Shown: piece by piece, positions 15,568 to 24,587 of the stretch
Layout of the letters: every line of letters starts with the position of its first letter
Numbering within the stretch: the first letter of the stretch is position 1
Source of the DNA: JAWLGZ01 sp041690635
GTDB taxonomy: Bacteria > Pseudomonadota > Gammaproteobacteria > Thiohalomonadales > Thiohalomonadaceae
NCBI GenBank assembly: GCA_041690635.1
Contig: JAWLGZ010000002.1
Location: forward strand, 186,001-250,000
Direction of reading: 5' to 3'
DNA length: 64,000 nt
Program-made: the position numbers and the translations under genes
Notes under the pieces: generated by a model
The model's database searches: none
Told to the model about the DNA's origin: nothing
What the model saw: only the letters and a program-made list of their open reading frames with translations

Positions 15568-16212
15568 TTGAGCGAGCAATATCCAGTAGTGGAGCTGTGC
15601 GAGGCCTTTGGGGTGGGCCGGAGCAGCTATTACAGCCAACTCCAGAGCCGGGTACGAATCGACCCGGAGCGCGAGCGACTTAGGGCGCGGGCTGTGGCCC
15701 TTCATCAGGGCAGCCGAGGTGCAGCGGGCGCCAGAACGCTGTCGGCAGCACTGAAGGCGGAAGGGGAATCCGTGGGGCGCTACAAGGCGGGTCGGCTGAT
15801 GACCGAAGCGGGGCTTGAGAGCACGCAACCACACGGTCACCGTTACAAAAAGACCGGTGGCGAGGCGACCGCTGCGCCGAATCACCTGGATCGGGAGTTT
15901 ACAGTGGAGGCACCCAACCGCGTCTGGTGTGGAGATATCACCTACATCTGGGCGGGGACTGGCTGGATTTATCTGGCTGTGGTTTTGGACCTCCAAGGCA
16001 TGAGCAGACGCGGCGACTGCTGGGACAGTGCGCCGATGGAACGCTTCGTTCGGAGTCTCAAGACTGAATGGATTCCGTCCGACGGATACCCGAACCCAGA
16101 GCTGGCCGAGGCTGACGTATTGCGCTATTTGACCAACCACTACAACCAGGCAAGGCCACATAGCTTCAATGGCTACAAGACTCCGCTGGCAATGGAAGCC
16201 GAAGCGGTGTGA
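15568..16212 (+). pseudogene. IS3 OrfB transposase with in-frame deletion of the second catalytic Asp
   Basis: The frame encodes 214 residues of an IS3 OrfB. The N-terminal half has VGRSSYYSQL and ends with the first catalytic Asp in VWCGDITYIW (codon at 15934). The sequence then jumps at about 15991-16002 from AVVLDLQG straight to MSRRGDCWDSAPMERFVRSLKTEW, the region around the catalytic Glu. The roughly 50-60 residues normally between them, including the HSDxGxQY second Asp, are missing, yet the frame is intact. The protein cannot be a working DDE transposase. The nominal TTG start is only the frame opening; the natural product comes from the frameshift at 15508. Confidence 0.8.
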
Positions 16213-16270
16213 GAACCTCAAGTACTGCCAGGATCACTTGACCACAACAGCACAGAGGCCGAATCAGCAG

Positions 16271-16311
16271 GTCCCTTCCCCTTCAAGGGGAAGGACAGGA
16301 TGGGGATGGGT
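16271..16311 (-). repeat. 41-bp repeat, right copy (inverted partner at 15252-15292)
   Basis: This is the inverted partner of 15252-15292, differing at one position. With the left copy it encloses a 1060-bp unit containing the IS3 remnant. The internal GGGGAAGG palindrome would form a hairpin in RNA from either strand. Confidence 0.8.
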
Positions 16312-16538
16312 CACCGAGGAGCGCCAACTACACGAGGCGGTTGTGCCGGGCGATGTCTCATCAAGAGTGAAACAACACAACAAGGTGAATGGCAGTCGGC
16401 AGCGTCGCTGTTCGCAGGAAGAGTCACCTTCACGTTCACTTGTCACTGTGGGAAATGGCGCCTCAACCCGAGGGCGACGAAGTTCGATCCGGGGGCGTCG
16501 CTGCGGTGACGGTATCCGGCCAACGTGTCCATTCCCGC
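16312..16538. other. gene-free stretch
   Basis: No supported gene is seen between the right 41-bp repeat and the sugar dehydrogenase stop. Short open frames here lack start context and family features. I see no terminator hairpin with a T run. Confidence 0.4.
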
Positions 16539-17657
16539 TCAGTCCGCAGGGGTAAGCCGCAGGATCTTGCCGTCGCCCTCGTCGGTCAGGAGATAGACGG
16601 CGCCCTCCGGCCCCTGTGCCACATCCCGGACACGGGACTCCATCCCGATGCGCTCCTCTTCGGCAGCGCTCCGGCCGTCCTGATTGAGGCGGAACAGCGA
16701 ACGGCTCACCAGCCCACCGACCAGCAGGTCTCCCTGCCACTCCGGGAACAGCTCTCCGGTGTAGAAGATCATGCCCGACGGCGCGATCGAAGGGGTCCAC
16801 TGGTGGATGGCCCGGGCCAGATCAGGCCGGGTCGGCGGATCGGGAATATCGCGGCCGTCGTAATGGCGACCCCAACTCACCAGCGGCCAGCCGTAGTTCC
16901 GGCCCGCCTCGACGATGTTGATCTCGTCGCCGCCGCGCGGGCCGTGTTCGTGGATCCATAGCGCACCGCTCTCCGGATGGATCGCCGCCCCCTGAATGTT
17001 GCGGTGGCCGTAGGACCAGATCTCCGGCTGCGCCCCCTCCTCCCCAACGAATGGATTCCCGTCAGGGATCGAGCCGTCGGGATGGATGCGGATGAGCTTG
17101 CCGATGTGGTTGGTGAGATCCTGTGCCGGCTCGAACTGGAAACGATCCCCGGTGGTGATGAAAAGGGTGCCGTCGGGGGCGAAGGCGAGCCGTGATCCGA
17201 AATGGGCACCACCGCTCATCTTCGGCTCCTGGCGGAAGATCACCTCTACATCCTGCAGGGTATTGCCATCGAGCCGCCCGCGTGCCGCAGCGGTCGAGGC
17301 ACCAACTTCCCCCGGCTCTGCATAGGTGAGATAGACCAGCCGGTTGGAGGTGAAGTCCGGGTCCAGGGCCACATCGAGCAATCCGCCCTGACCGCGTGAG
17401 AACACATCCGGCACGCCGGAGACAGGATCGGAGAGTTCGCCCTCCGGAGTGACGATGCGCAACCGCCCCGGCCGTTCCGTCACCAGCATGCGGCCGTCCG
17501 GCAGGAAGGTGAGCCCCCAGGGGTGTTCCAGGCCAACCGCCACCGCTTCAACCCGAACCAGCCCCGATACGGTACCGACTGTTCGTGCCTGTGCCAGCAC
17601 CAGCCCCGGAGCCAGGAGCAGGAGAAAAACGGTGGTAAGAACGCGATTCTTCATCAT
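16539..17657 (-). CDS. PQQ-dependent sugar dehydrogenase (secreted)
   Basis: The 372-residue product is a soluble aldose dehydrogenase of the YliI/glucose-sorbosone group, a six-bladed beta-propeller that binds PQQ and Ca2+. A Sec signal peptide covers about residues 1-22, with cleavage after VLAQA or nearby. The start of the propeller has GLEHPWGLTFLPDGRMLVTERPGRL. Later family motifs are RGQGGLLDVALDPDF, SGGAHFGSRLAFAPDG, SYGHRNIQGAAIHPESG, and WIHEHGPRGGDEINIV, which carries metal- and PQQ-binding residues. No PQQ synthesis genes are in the window, so PQQ comes from elsewhere in the genome or outside. Confidence 0.92.
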   Translation of the reverse strand: MMKNRVLTTVFLLLLAPGLVLAQARTVGTVSGLVRVEAVAVGLEHPWGLTFLPDGRMLVTERPGRLRIVTPEGELSDPVSGVPDVFSRGQGGLLDVALDPDFTSNRLVYLTYAEPGEVGASTAAARGRLDGNTLQDVEVIFRQEPKMSGGAHFGSRLAFAPDGTLFITTGDRFQFEPAQDLTNHIGKLIRIHPDGSIPDGNPFVGEEGAQPEIWSYGHRNIQGAAIHPESGALWIHEHGPRGGDEINIVEAGRNYGWPLVSWGRHYDGRDIPDPPTRPDLARAIHQWTPSIAPSGMIFYTGELFPEWQGDLLVGGLVSRSLFRLNQDGRSAAEEERIGMESRVRDVAQGPEGAVYLLTDEGDGKILRLTPAD

Positions 17658-18142
17658 TGTGTCACTCCCGATGGATCACCCGCAGGATGCCTCTCTTTCC
17701 AATGCCGATAAAGCACCCCCTACCTCACTGGGGGTATTGAAGGAGGCAACCTCTCCTTCCCGGTATGGGCACCCCCTTCCCCATGGAAAACCCGAACAAT
17801 CCCAGGTGGCGTGGGGATTCAAGCCGATGCCACGATGCAAACACTCTTTCGGGGTTGCCACCGCCTTCCGGGTAATGAAGAATAGTCCCGCTTTACCTCT
17901 CCGCGACCGTGCGGGGTTACAAGGAACGGTGTCAGGGGGCGCTACGCCCCGCGACCGACAGGTCCCACTCAGCCGAAAGGGAGAACGGCGCAATTTCCCA
18001 ATCCCCTGCCAGCGGCCACGGCCGATACCCTGAGGCGAGCAAGCTCCGGTTTGCGGCAGCGGTGAGCTGTTGGGCGCGGCACACTGAAGCAGAGCACGGA
18101 TACGGCATAAGGCCTAATCCGTTCGACAACAAAGGAGACACA
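17658..18142. other. gene-free stretch upstream of the rhodanese gene
   Basis: No convincing gene occurs here. A small hairpin GGGGCG-CTA-CGCCCC lies at 17936-17950. The stretch should hold the divergent promoters for the sugar dehydrogenase and the rhodanese gene, but I cannot pick a clear -35/-10 pair. An open frame on the minus strand (17676-17993) looks like a high-GC artefact. Confidence 0.4.
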
Positions 18143-18583
18143 ATGAAGTATCTGTTCAACCACCTGCTTGCGTTTGTAATGGTCTCGTCAGCCGGCTTTG
18201 CGGCCGCAGCTCAGGAGGCACCGCCGTTGGCACCGATGCACATCGACGGAGCCACGACTGTCGATTACCAGGGCGTCATCGAGCTGATCGGGGCGCAAAG
18301 CGGTCTGGTGGTCGTCGACAGCCGCCCGGCAACTGATTACGCCCATGGCCACATCGAAACGGCAATCAACGTTGTCAGCAGCGACATGACGGATCCGGAA
18401 GTTCTCTCATCCCGCGTTGCCTCCCAGGCGACCCCGGTCATGTTCTATTGCCAGGGCATCAAGTGCGGGCGCGCGGCCGCGGCAACCAAGAAGGCGATCG
18501 AATGGGGCTACACCAACGTCTACTACTATGCCAACGGCATGGATGAGTGGCTGGCGGAAGGCATGCCGACCGTCAAGGAGTAA
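18143..18583 (+). CDS. exported rhodanese-like sulfurtransferase
   Basis: The ATG at 18143 is preceded by AAAGGAG and gives 146 residues with a signal peptide of about 23 residues (cleavage near AAAAQ). A single rhodanese domain follows. The catalytic loop begins at Cys103 and reads CQGIKCGR, with a second Cys at 108. Conserved VVDSRPATDYAHGHIETAINV is also present. Rhodanese domains carry a persulfide on the active-site Cys and move sulfane sulfur. The periplasmic location suggests work on sulfur compounds or on redox partners. It is followed by a hairpin and then, 61 bp downstream, a hybrid sensor kinase on the same strand. Confidence 0.88.
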   Translation: MKYLFNHLLAFVMVSSAGFAAAAQEAPPLAPMHIDGATTVDYQGVIELIGAQSGLVVVDSRPATDYAHGHIETAINVVSSDMTDPEVLSSRVASQATPVMFYCQGIKCGRAAAATKKAIEWGYTNVYYYANGMDEWLAEGMPTVKE

Positions 18584-18595
18584 GGCAGGACCACC

Positions 18596-18622
18596 CGGCC
18601 CGGCAGGCGTACTGCCGGGCCG
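18596..18622 (+). terminator. hairpin after the rhodanese gene
   Basis: An 11-bp GC-rich stem (CGGCCCGGCAG with its complement) surrounds a 5-base loop, 13 bp past the rhodanese stop. There is no T run, so it may attenuate or stabilise RNA rather than fully terminate. It separates the rhodanese gene from the hybrid kinase gene. Confidence 0.5.
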
Positions 18623-18644
18623 CCTGGATTGACAACGAAGGCTC

Positions 18645-21425
18645 ATGAAACGCAATACCACACTGCTCCTGCTGCTCTCTCTGGCGAGTACGGCAATCCT
18701 CATTGCCTCTTTCCTCATCGGTCTGTTCATGACCGGTCACTACGAATCACTCGTTTTCGATTTCCAGCGTGACGAAACACAGAAGACGATCGATGTGGCT
18801 GTCGATGACACCCTCTGGAGAAATCACCGAGCGGCGGTTACGGAATCGGCGAGGGATCTCGCCACGGCGCTGCGCGACCCGTTCTCCCAACGGGACCGGG
18901 CCGCAATGGACAAGGTGCTCAGCGATCACTACGGCAGCGCCCTGGTTACCTGGAGCCGCGGCGTGGTCAACCTTCTGGGTATTACGCTGCATGACCTGAA
19001 AGGGGGCGTCACGGCAGAGAACTGGCGCGTCACGCAAGAGCCCCTGCCTCCGGAACTGCTGGACCGGGTGCTCTCCCGCACCGGTTCCGAACGACTGCGA
19101 CCGCTGATGCATGTCTGGCGTGTCGGCGACAGTCCGCGCATGACCGTGGTAGTGGCCATCGGTGGACTGATTCCCCGCGGTTACGTCGCGCTGCACGTGG
19201 ATCCCCTCAATGCACTGCACTCGATCGACAAGTTGCTCGGCATGGAGCTTGAGGTCGTCGGGCTCGATTCGGGGACTCAACTGGCAGCGCCCGGAAACTT
19301 CCGCATTGCCGAAGAACACAAGATCGAACGCGCCGAGTTGATCATGCACGCTCCCGATGGTGCGCCGTTGGCACTGCTGCGTGTAGGACGCGATGTCACC
19401 AAGTTGACCGATGCCCTGGGTGACACCCGATTCAGGGCCTTCGTCATCTTCGTGCTGATTGTCGGTGGAATCTCGGTCGTTTCACTGCTCGCCGTGGCCT
19501 ACTACCTCCGGGTCACCGAGCGTCGTGAACAGACCATCCTAGAGGCGAGCCCTTCGGGAGTGATGATCGTCCGCGATGGCGGCATTGTCGCGTTCGCCAA
19601 TACCCGCGCCGACGAAATGTATGGGCTGCCTGCGGGCGGTCTACTGGGACGACCGGCGGGACACTGTTTTATCGACCGCGATGTGGAACGCGAGTTTTTC
19701 TCCAGTGTCTCCCGGGGACGGGTGCGGGACATGGAAGCGAAGCTGATGCGCGCCGACGGCTCCCAGTTCTGGGCACTGCTCTCCGCCGAAGCGCTCGACT
19801 ACCGAGGACAACCCGGAACCCTGGTCTGGCTATACGACATATCCGAGCGAAAGAAGGGAGAGCAGCTGTTGCAGGAACTCAAGGAATCGGCAGAAGGTGC
19901 AAACCGTGCCAAGAGTGAATTCCTGGCCAACATGAGTCATGAGCTTCGCACGCCGCTCAACGCCATCATCGGCTATAGCGAAATGCTCGCAGAAGATGCC
20001 GCCGATCTCGGCCATGACGATTTCCTGCCGGACCTGGAGAAGATTCAGGGAGCTGGCCGCCACCTGCTGTCGCTCATCAACGACGTCCTCGATCTGTCCA
20101 AGATAGAGGCGGGCAAGATGGACCTGTTCCCGGAGGTATTCGACCTCACCGCTGAGGTGAAAAATACCGCGGCCACCATCGAAACACTAGTGCGCCAACG
20201 CGGAAATCGGTTGGAGCTGATCTGTCCCGAGAATATCGGCTCCATGAACACGGACCTCACCAAGGTTCGCCAGTCCCTCTTCAACCTGCTGTCCAATGCC
20301 GCCAAATTCACCGAGAACGGCGTCATCCGCCTCGAAGTCGGTACAGAACAGCACGACGGCACAGAGTTCGTCGTGATGAGCGTGACCGACACCGGCATCG
20401 GCATGACGCAGGAGCAGATGGGTAAACTCTTCAACGCCTTCTCCCAGGCCGACTCGTCCACTACACGCAACTACGGCGGGACCGGACTCGGGTTGGCGAT
20501 AAGCCGTCACTTCTGCCAAATGATGGGCGGCGATATCACCGTACGGAGCGAACCGGGCACGGGCAGCACCTTCCGAATCGTGCTGCCGCGGCTACTGCCG
20601 GACCAGGCGGACGTGCCGATGCCAGAGGTGAAACAGGAGACTGGGAAGCCGACCGGGTCCGGTAGTGAATTCGTGCTGGTCATCGATGACGACCCGCATG
20701 TGCGCGACCTGCTGTCACGCCATCTCACACGGGAGGGCTTCAATGTGATCACGGCCGCGTCGGGCGAAGAAGGTCTGGCCTGTGCGAGAGAGAAGGAACC
20801 CTTCGCCATCACCCTGGACGTCATGATGCCGGGCACCGACGGCTGGGAGGTTCTCGCCACGCTCAAGGCGGATGAGGCGACCCGCCACATCCCGGTAATC
20901 ATGCTCACCATCGTGGATGACCACACCACCGGATACGCACTCGGCGCCAGCGAATTTCTTACCAAGCCGGTAGACCGCTCCGCACTGGTGGCGATTCTCT
21001 CCGGCTATCACAGCGGTGACGCCTGCCGCATTCTGCTGGTGGAAGACGACGATCCGACGCGCGAGATCACGCGCCGCATGCTGCAGAAGGAGGGGTGCGA
21101 GGTAACGGAGGCGATCAACGGTCGGGACGGCCTGGAGAAGCTCTCACAGGCGCCTTTTGACACGGTGCTCCTCGACCTCATGATGCCCGAGATGGACGGC
21201 TTCGAGTTTGTCGATCGCCTGCGTAGCGAGCCAGCCTGGAGCAAGCTCCCGGTGATTGTGCTGACCGCGAAGGAGTTGACCACCGAAGAGCGTTTCCGGC
21301 TCACCGGAAAGGTTCAGCAGATATTGCAGAAGGGCAGCACGGACAAGGACAGGCTACTGGACGAGGTCAATGCGTTTCTTCTTCGTCGGCGTACGGAGGA
21401 AGAACCTCTGGAGGCCGCCGGATGA
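18645..21425 (+). CDS. hybrid sensor histidine kinase with two receiver domains
   Basis: The 926-residue protein has membrane helices at about 7-30 and 265-288 around a periplasmic sensor of about 230 residues. A PAS domain spans about 292-402. The HisKA motif ANMSHELRTPLNA has the phosphoacceptor His432. The ATPase domain follows, with GIGMTQEQMGKLFNAFSQAD and GGTGLGLAIS. Two receivers end the protein: the first around Asp725 (TLDVMMPGTDG) and the second with LLDLMMPEMDGFEF. No Hpt domain is present, so phosphotransfer to a separate Hpt or output protein is expected. It lies just downstream of the exported rhodanese gene, which may be functionally linked. Confidence 0.92.
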   Translation: MKRNTTLLLLLSLASTAILIASFLIGLFMTGHYESLVFDFQRDETQKTIDVAVDDTLWRNHRAAVTESARDLATALRDPFSQRDRAAMDKVLSDHYGSALVTWSRGVVNLLGITLHDLKGGVTAENWRVTQEPLPPELLDRVLSRTGSERLRPLMHVWRVGDSPRMTVVVAIGGLIPRGYVALHVDPLNALHSIDKLLGMELEVVGLDSGTQLAAPGNFRIAEEHKIERAELIMHAPDGAPLALLRVGRDVTKLTDALGDTRFRAFVIFVLIVGGISVVSLLAVAYYLRVTERREQTILEASPSGVMIVRDGGIVAFANTRADEMYGLPAGGLLGRPAGHCFIDRDVEREFFSSVSRGRVRDMEAKLMRADGSQFWALLSAEALDYRGQPGTLVWLYDISERKKGEQLLQELKESAEGANRAKSEFLANMSHELRTPLNAIIGYSEMLAEDAADLGHDDFLPDLEKIQGAGRHLLSLINDVLDLSKIEAGKMDLFPEVFDLTAEVKNTAATIETLVRQRGNRLELICPENIGSMNTDLTKVRQSLFNLLSNAAKFTENGVIRLEVGTEQHDGTEFVVMSVTDTGIGMTQEQMGKLFNAFSQADSSTTRNYGGTGLGLAISRHFCQMMGGDITVRSEPGTGSTFRIVLPRLLPDQADVPMPEVKQETGKPTGSGSEFVLVIDDDPHVRDLLSRHLTREGFNVITAASGEEGLACAREKEPFAITLDVMMPGTDGWEVLATLKADEATRHIPVIMLTIVDDHTTGYALGASEFLTKPVDRSALVAILSGYHSGDACRILLVEDDDPTREITRRMLQKEGCEVTEAINGRDGLEKLSQAPFDTVLLDLMMPEMDGFEFVDRLRSEPAWSKLPVIVLTAKELTTEERFRLTGKVQQILQKGSTDKDRLLDEVNAFLLRRRTEEEPLEAAG

Positions 21426-21518
21426 CGGGCTTCAGGTGAGCGCCGGTGAATGCACTCTCCCGCCGCCCCTGACCTGCTGCTCCAGAGCTAACCCGAGATT
21501 GCTTCACCTTCGGCATTC

Positions 21519-23414
21519 TCACCCCACCAGCTCGGCGCGGTCGCCATGTTCTTCCAGCCACACCTTGCGCTCCGGGGAACGCTTTTTCGCCAGCAGCATA
21601 TCCATGAGCTGATTGGTGTCGTCGCCAGGCTCAATGGTGAGTTGTACCAGGCGGCGGGTGTCCGGGTTCAGGGTGGTCTCACGCAGTTGCATCGGGTTCA
21701 TCTCACCCAGCCCCTTGAAGCGTGTGACCGCGACCTTACCCCGCTTGCCTTCCGCCTTGATGCGGTCCAGCACCCCCTTGCGCTCGGCATCGTCGAGGGC
21801 GTAGTAGACCTCTTTCCCCACATCGATGCGGTAGAGCGGCGGCATGGCGATGTAGACATGACCGGCCTGCACCAGCGGACGGAAGTGTCGCAGGAACAGG
21901 GCACACAGCAGCGTAGCGATGTGGGCGCCGTCGGAGTCGGCGTCGGCCAGCACGCAGATCTTGCCGTACCGCAGGCTCTCCAGCTTGTCGGAGCCGGGGT
22001 CGACGCCGATGGCGACGGCGATGTCATGCACCTCCTGAGAGGCAAGCACCTCGGCCGGGTCCACCTCCCAGGTGTTCAGGATCTTACCGCGCAGCGGCAT
22101 GATGGCCTGGAACTCCTTGTCGCGCGCCTGCTTGGCAGAGCCGCCGGCGGAGTCCCCCTCCACCAGGAACAGTTCGGAGCGCGCCGGATCGGAAGCGGTG
22201 CAGTCGGCCAGTTTGCCCGGCAGCGCCGGGCCGGCGGTCACCTTCTTGCGCGCCACCTTCTTGCCGGCCCGCAGCCGCGCCTGAGCACTGCTGATGGCCA
22301 GTTCAGCGATGCGCTCGCCAAGATCCACGTGCTGATTGAGCCAGAGGGAGAAAGCGTCCTTCACCACGCCGGAGACGAACGGCGCACACTCGCGGGAGGA
22401 GAGCCGCTCCTTCGTCTGGCCTGAGAACTGCGGGTCCTCCAGCTTGACGGAAAGGATGTAGGCCACCTTGTCCCACACATCATCCGGAGCCAGTTTCACC
22501 CCGCGGGGGAGCAGGTTGCGGAACTCGCAGAATTCACGGATCGCCTCAGTGAGACCAGTGCGCAGACCGTTGACGTGGGTGCCGCCCTGGGCGGTCGGCA
22601 CCAGGTTGACGTAACTTTCGGCAACCCCTTCGCCGCCCTCGGGCAGCCAGAGCACCGCCCAGTCCACCGCCTCGGTTTCACCCTTGAAACTGCCGAGGAA
22701 CGGCTCGTCGGGCAGGCTTTCAATACCATTCAGCTCGTCGACCAGATAATCCCGCAGGCCGTCCTCATAGAACCACTCATCGCCCTCCCCGCTCGCCTCG
22801 TCGAGAAAGCGGATGCGCAGCCCCGGGCAGAGCACCGCCTTGGCGCGCAGGATGTGCTTCAGACGCGGCAGGGAGAACTTCGGCGAGTCGAAAAACGTGG
22901 GGTCGGGCCAGAAACGAACCGTGGTGCCGGTATTACGCTTGCCGACCTCACCGACCACGGAGAGATCCGAGACCTTGGAGCCATTGGCGAAGGCCATGTG
23001 GTATTCCCGGCCATCGCGGCGGACCCAGATGTCCAGCCGGTTCGACAGGGCGTTGACCACGGAGACGCCGACCCCGTGCAGACCGCCGGAGAACTGATAG
23101 TTCTTGTTGGAGAACTTACCGCCTGCGTGCAGTTTGGTGAGGATCACCTCCACGCCCGGCAGTCCCTCGCGCGGGTGAATGTCCACCGGCATGCCGCGCC
23201 CGTCGTCCTTCACCTCCAGCGAGTTGTCCTTGCGCAGCACCACCTCGATGCTCTTCGCATGGCCGGCGATCGCCTCGTCCACCGAGTTGTCGATCACCTC
23301 CTGCGCCAGATGGTTGGGGCGGGTGGTGTCGGTGTACATGCCGGGGCGCTTGCGCACCGGCTCCAGGCCGGTCAGCACCTCGATGGATTCGGCGGTATAG
23401 GTGGTGTTGGTCAT
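21519..23414 (-). CDS. parE: DNA topoisomerase IV subunit B
   Basis: The 631-residue product is ParE, the ATPase subunit of topoisomerase IV, which with ParC decatenates chromosomes. The GHKL ATPase domain has EVIDNSVDEAIAGH and the DDGRGMPVDIHPREG loop. The transducer domain follows. The TOPRIM domain has LVEGDSAGGSAKQARD and the metal-binding DADSDGAHIATLL. The C-terminus has RFKGLGEMNPMQLRETT. The length matches the gammaproteobacterial ParE group rather than longer GyrB. No parC is in the window. The gene is convergent with the hybrid kinase gene and 45 bp downstream of the CaCA exchanger gene on the same strand. Confidence 0.96.
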   Translation of the reverse strand: MTNTTYTAESIEVLTGLEPVRKRPGMYTDTTRPNHLAQEVIDNSVDEAIAGHAKSIEVVLRKDNSLEVKDDGRGMPVDIHPREGLPGVEVILTKLHAGGKFSNKNYQFSGGLHGVGVSVVNALSNRLDIWVRRDGREYHMAFANGSKVSDLSVVGEVGKRNTGTTVRFWPDPTFFDSPKFSLPRLKHILRAKAVLCPGLRIRFLDEASGEGDEWFYEDGLRDYLVDELNGIESLPDEPFLGSFKGETEAVDWAVLWLPEGGEGVAESYVNLVPTAQGGTHVNGLRTGLTEAIREFCEFRNLLPRGVKLAPDDVWDKVAYILSVKLEDPQFSGQTKERLSSRECAPFVSGVVKDAFSLWLNQHVDLGERIAELAISSAQARLRAGKKVARKKVTAGPALPGKLADCTASDPARSELFLVEGDSAGGSAKQARDKEFQAIMPLRGKILNTWEVDPAEVLASQEVHDIAVAIGVDPGSDKLESLRYGKICVLADADSDGAHIATLLCALFLRHFRPLVQAGHVYIAMPPLYRIDVGKEVYYALDDAERKGVLDRIKAEGKRGKVAVTRFKGLGEMNPMQLRETTLNPDTRRLVQLTIEPGDDTNQLMDMLLAKKRSPERKVWLEEHGDRAELVG

Positions 23415-23458
23415 AATTCCTGCGGGCGGCGGTAAACGGGCGATTGTAACGTAAGCGG

Positions 23459-24427
23459 TTACAAGTACAGCACCAGTTGATAGGCAACGAAGGCGGAGAG
23501 CAGTGCCCCGCCCTCCCAGCGGGTGATGCGGCCCTCCGAGCGGAATCCGTAGGCCATGGCAAACAGGGCCAGAGTGAGACCGATCATGACCGGATAGTCG
23601 CGGGTCAACAGTTCCGGAAGGACAGCACCGGGAGCAATGGCTCCGGGCAACCCGAGCACGGCGAGGACATTGAAGGTGTTGGAACCGATCACGTTCCCTA
23701 TGGCGATGTCGTGCTCGTCCTTGCGTGCAGCGGAGATGGTCGCCGCCAGTTCCGGCAGACTGGTTCCGATGGCGATGACAGTCAAACCGATCACCAGATC
23801 GCTGATACCGAACTCAACGGCGATCTCCACCGCCGCCCACACCAGCAACCGCGAACTGGCGAGCAAGACCGCCAGCCCTACCGCCAGCCACAACAGCGCC
23901 CGCCCGGTGCTCATGGTGGGGATCTCCGCCTCGAACTCCCCGGCCAGCGGGTCGACCTCCACGCTCCCACCGTTGCGCTCCCGCATGGCGAGTGCAAGCG
24001 TCCAGTAGATCAGTACGCCGAAACCCGCCAGCAGCAGCCAGCCGTCGACCCGCCCGAGCGTGCCGTCCAGCAGGAGAATGAGACTGAACAGCACGGCGGC
24101 AAGCAGGATAGGCAACTCGCGCGACACCAGCCGTGAATGGACCGACAGCGGTTTGAACAGCGCCGTGATACCGAGGATGAGCGCGATGTTGGTGATGTTC
24201 GACCCGACGGCATTGCCGATGGAAATTCCGGTATTTCCATTCCAGGCGGCGAGGCCGGAGATCAGCATCTCGGGGGCCGAGGTGCCGAACCCGACCACCA
24301 GCAGACCGATGACCAGCGGCGACACCCCCAGATTACGGGAGGTCGCGGCGGCCCCCTCGACGAAACGGTCGGCGGACCAGACCAGCAGGGCGAACCCGGC
24401 GAGGAGGGAGAGAATGGGAATCCACAT
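23459..24427 (-). CDS. CaCA-family Na+/Ca2+ exchanger (YrbG-like)
   Basis: The 322-residue protein has about ten hydrophobic segments and the two inverted alpha repeats of the CaCA superfamily. The first repeat is VVGFGTSAPEMLISGLAAW followed by GNAVGSNITNIALILG. The second is AIGTSLPELAATISAARK followed by GNVIGSNTFNVLAVLG. The Glu in each repeat (SAPE and SLPE) coordinates the cation. It exchanges Ca2+ for Na+ or H+ across the inner membrane. It is not beside the lipid A transport genes that often adjoin yrbG. Confidence 0.92.
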   Translation of the reverse strand: MWIPILSLLAGFALLVWSADRFVEGAAATSRNLGVSPLVIGLLVVGFGTSAPEMLISGLAAWNGNTGISIGNAVGSNITNIALILGITALFKPLSVHSRLVSRELPILLAAVLFSLILLLDGTLGRVDGWLLLAGFGVLIYWTLALAMRERNGGSVEVDPLAGEFEAEIPTMSTGRALLWLAVGLAVLLASSRLLVWAAVEIAVEFGISDLVIGLTVIAIGTSLPELAATISAARKDEHDIAIGNVIGSNTFNVLAVLGLPGAIAPGAVLPELLTRDYPVMIGLTLALFAMAYGFRSEGRITRWEGGALLSAFVAYQLVLYL

Positions 24428-24446
24428 ACGAAGAAATTACCTGTCT

Positions 24447-24573
24447 ACCACAGAGGCACAGAGGACACGGAGCAATCACCCCACGACCTATTCCCGGAGA
24501 AAACCCGGGCCATCGCGGCAGGCAGAAAACGTGTGTCGTTTCCGGAACCGGACGCCTCTGTGTCTCTGCAGTG
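24447..24573. repeat. inverted-repeat element with CACAGAGG core, copy 1
   Basis: The left arm ACCACAGAGGCACAGAGG at 24447-24464 faces an imperfect complement, CCTCTGTGTCTCTGCAGTG, at 24555-24573. The arms enclose about 90 bp without a gene. The same left-arm motif occurs at 33654-33670 in another gap, again with an inverted partner. This is a dispersed intergenic repeat family. Confidence 0.65.
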
Positions 24574-24587
24574 GATTCTTACCGCTT

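Larger units (their letters stand above)
15395..16212 (+). mobile_element. IS3-family insertion sequence remnant
   Basis: The remnant holds a truncated orfA (15395-15559), an A6G slippery site and an orfB with an internal in-frame deletion. No complete terminal repeats could be fixed, although the DNA after 16212 (CCAGGATCACTTGACCAC) resembles the usual right end of this IS group. The element cannot be autonomous because both open reading frames are damaged. Confidence 0.8.

Noticed and set aside
17676..17993. A 105-residue minus-strand open frame upstream of the rhodanese gene
   Set aside because: It lacks a ribosome-binding site and any recognisable feature, and its composition is that of a chance high-GC frame.
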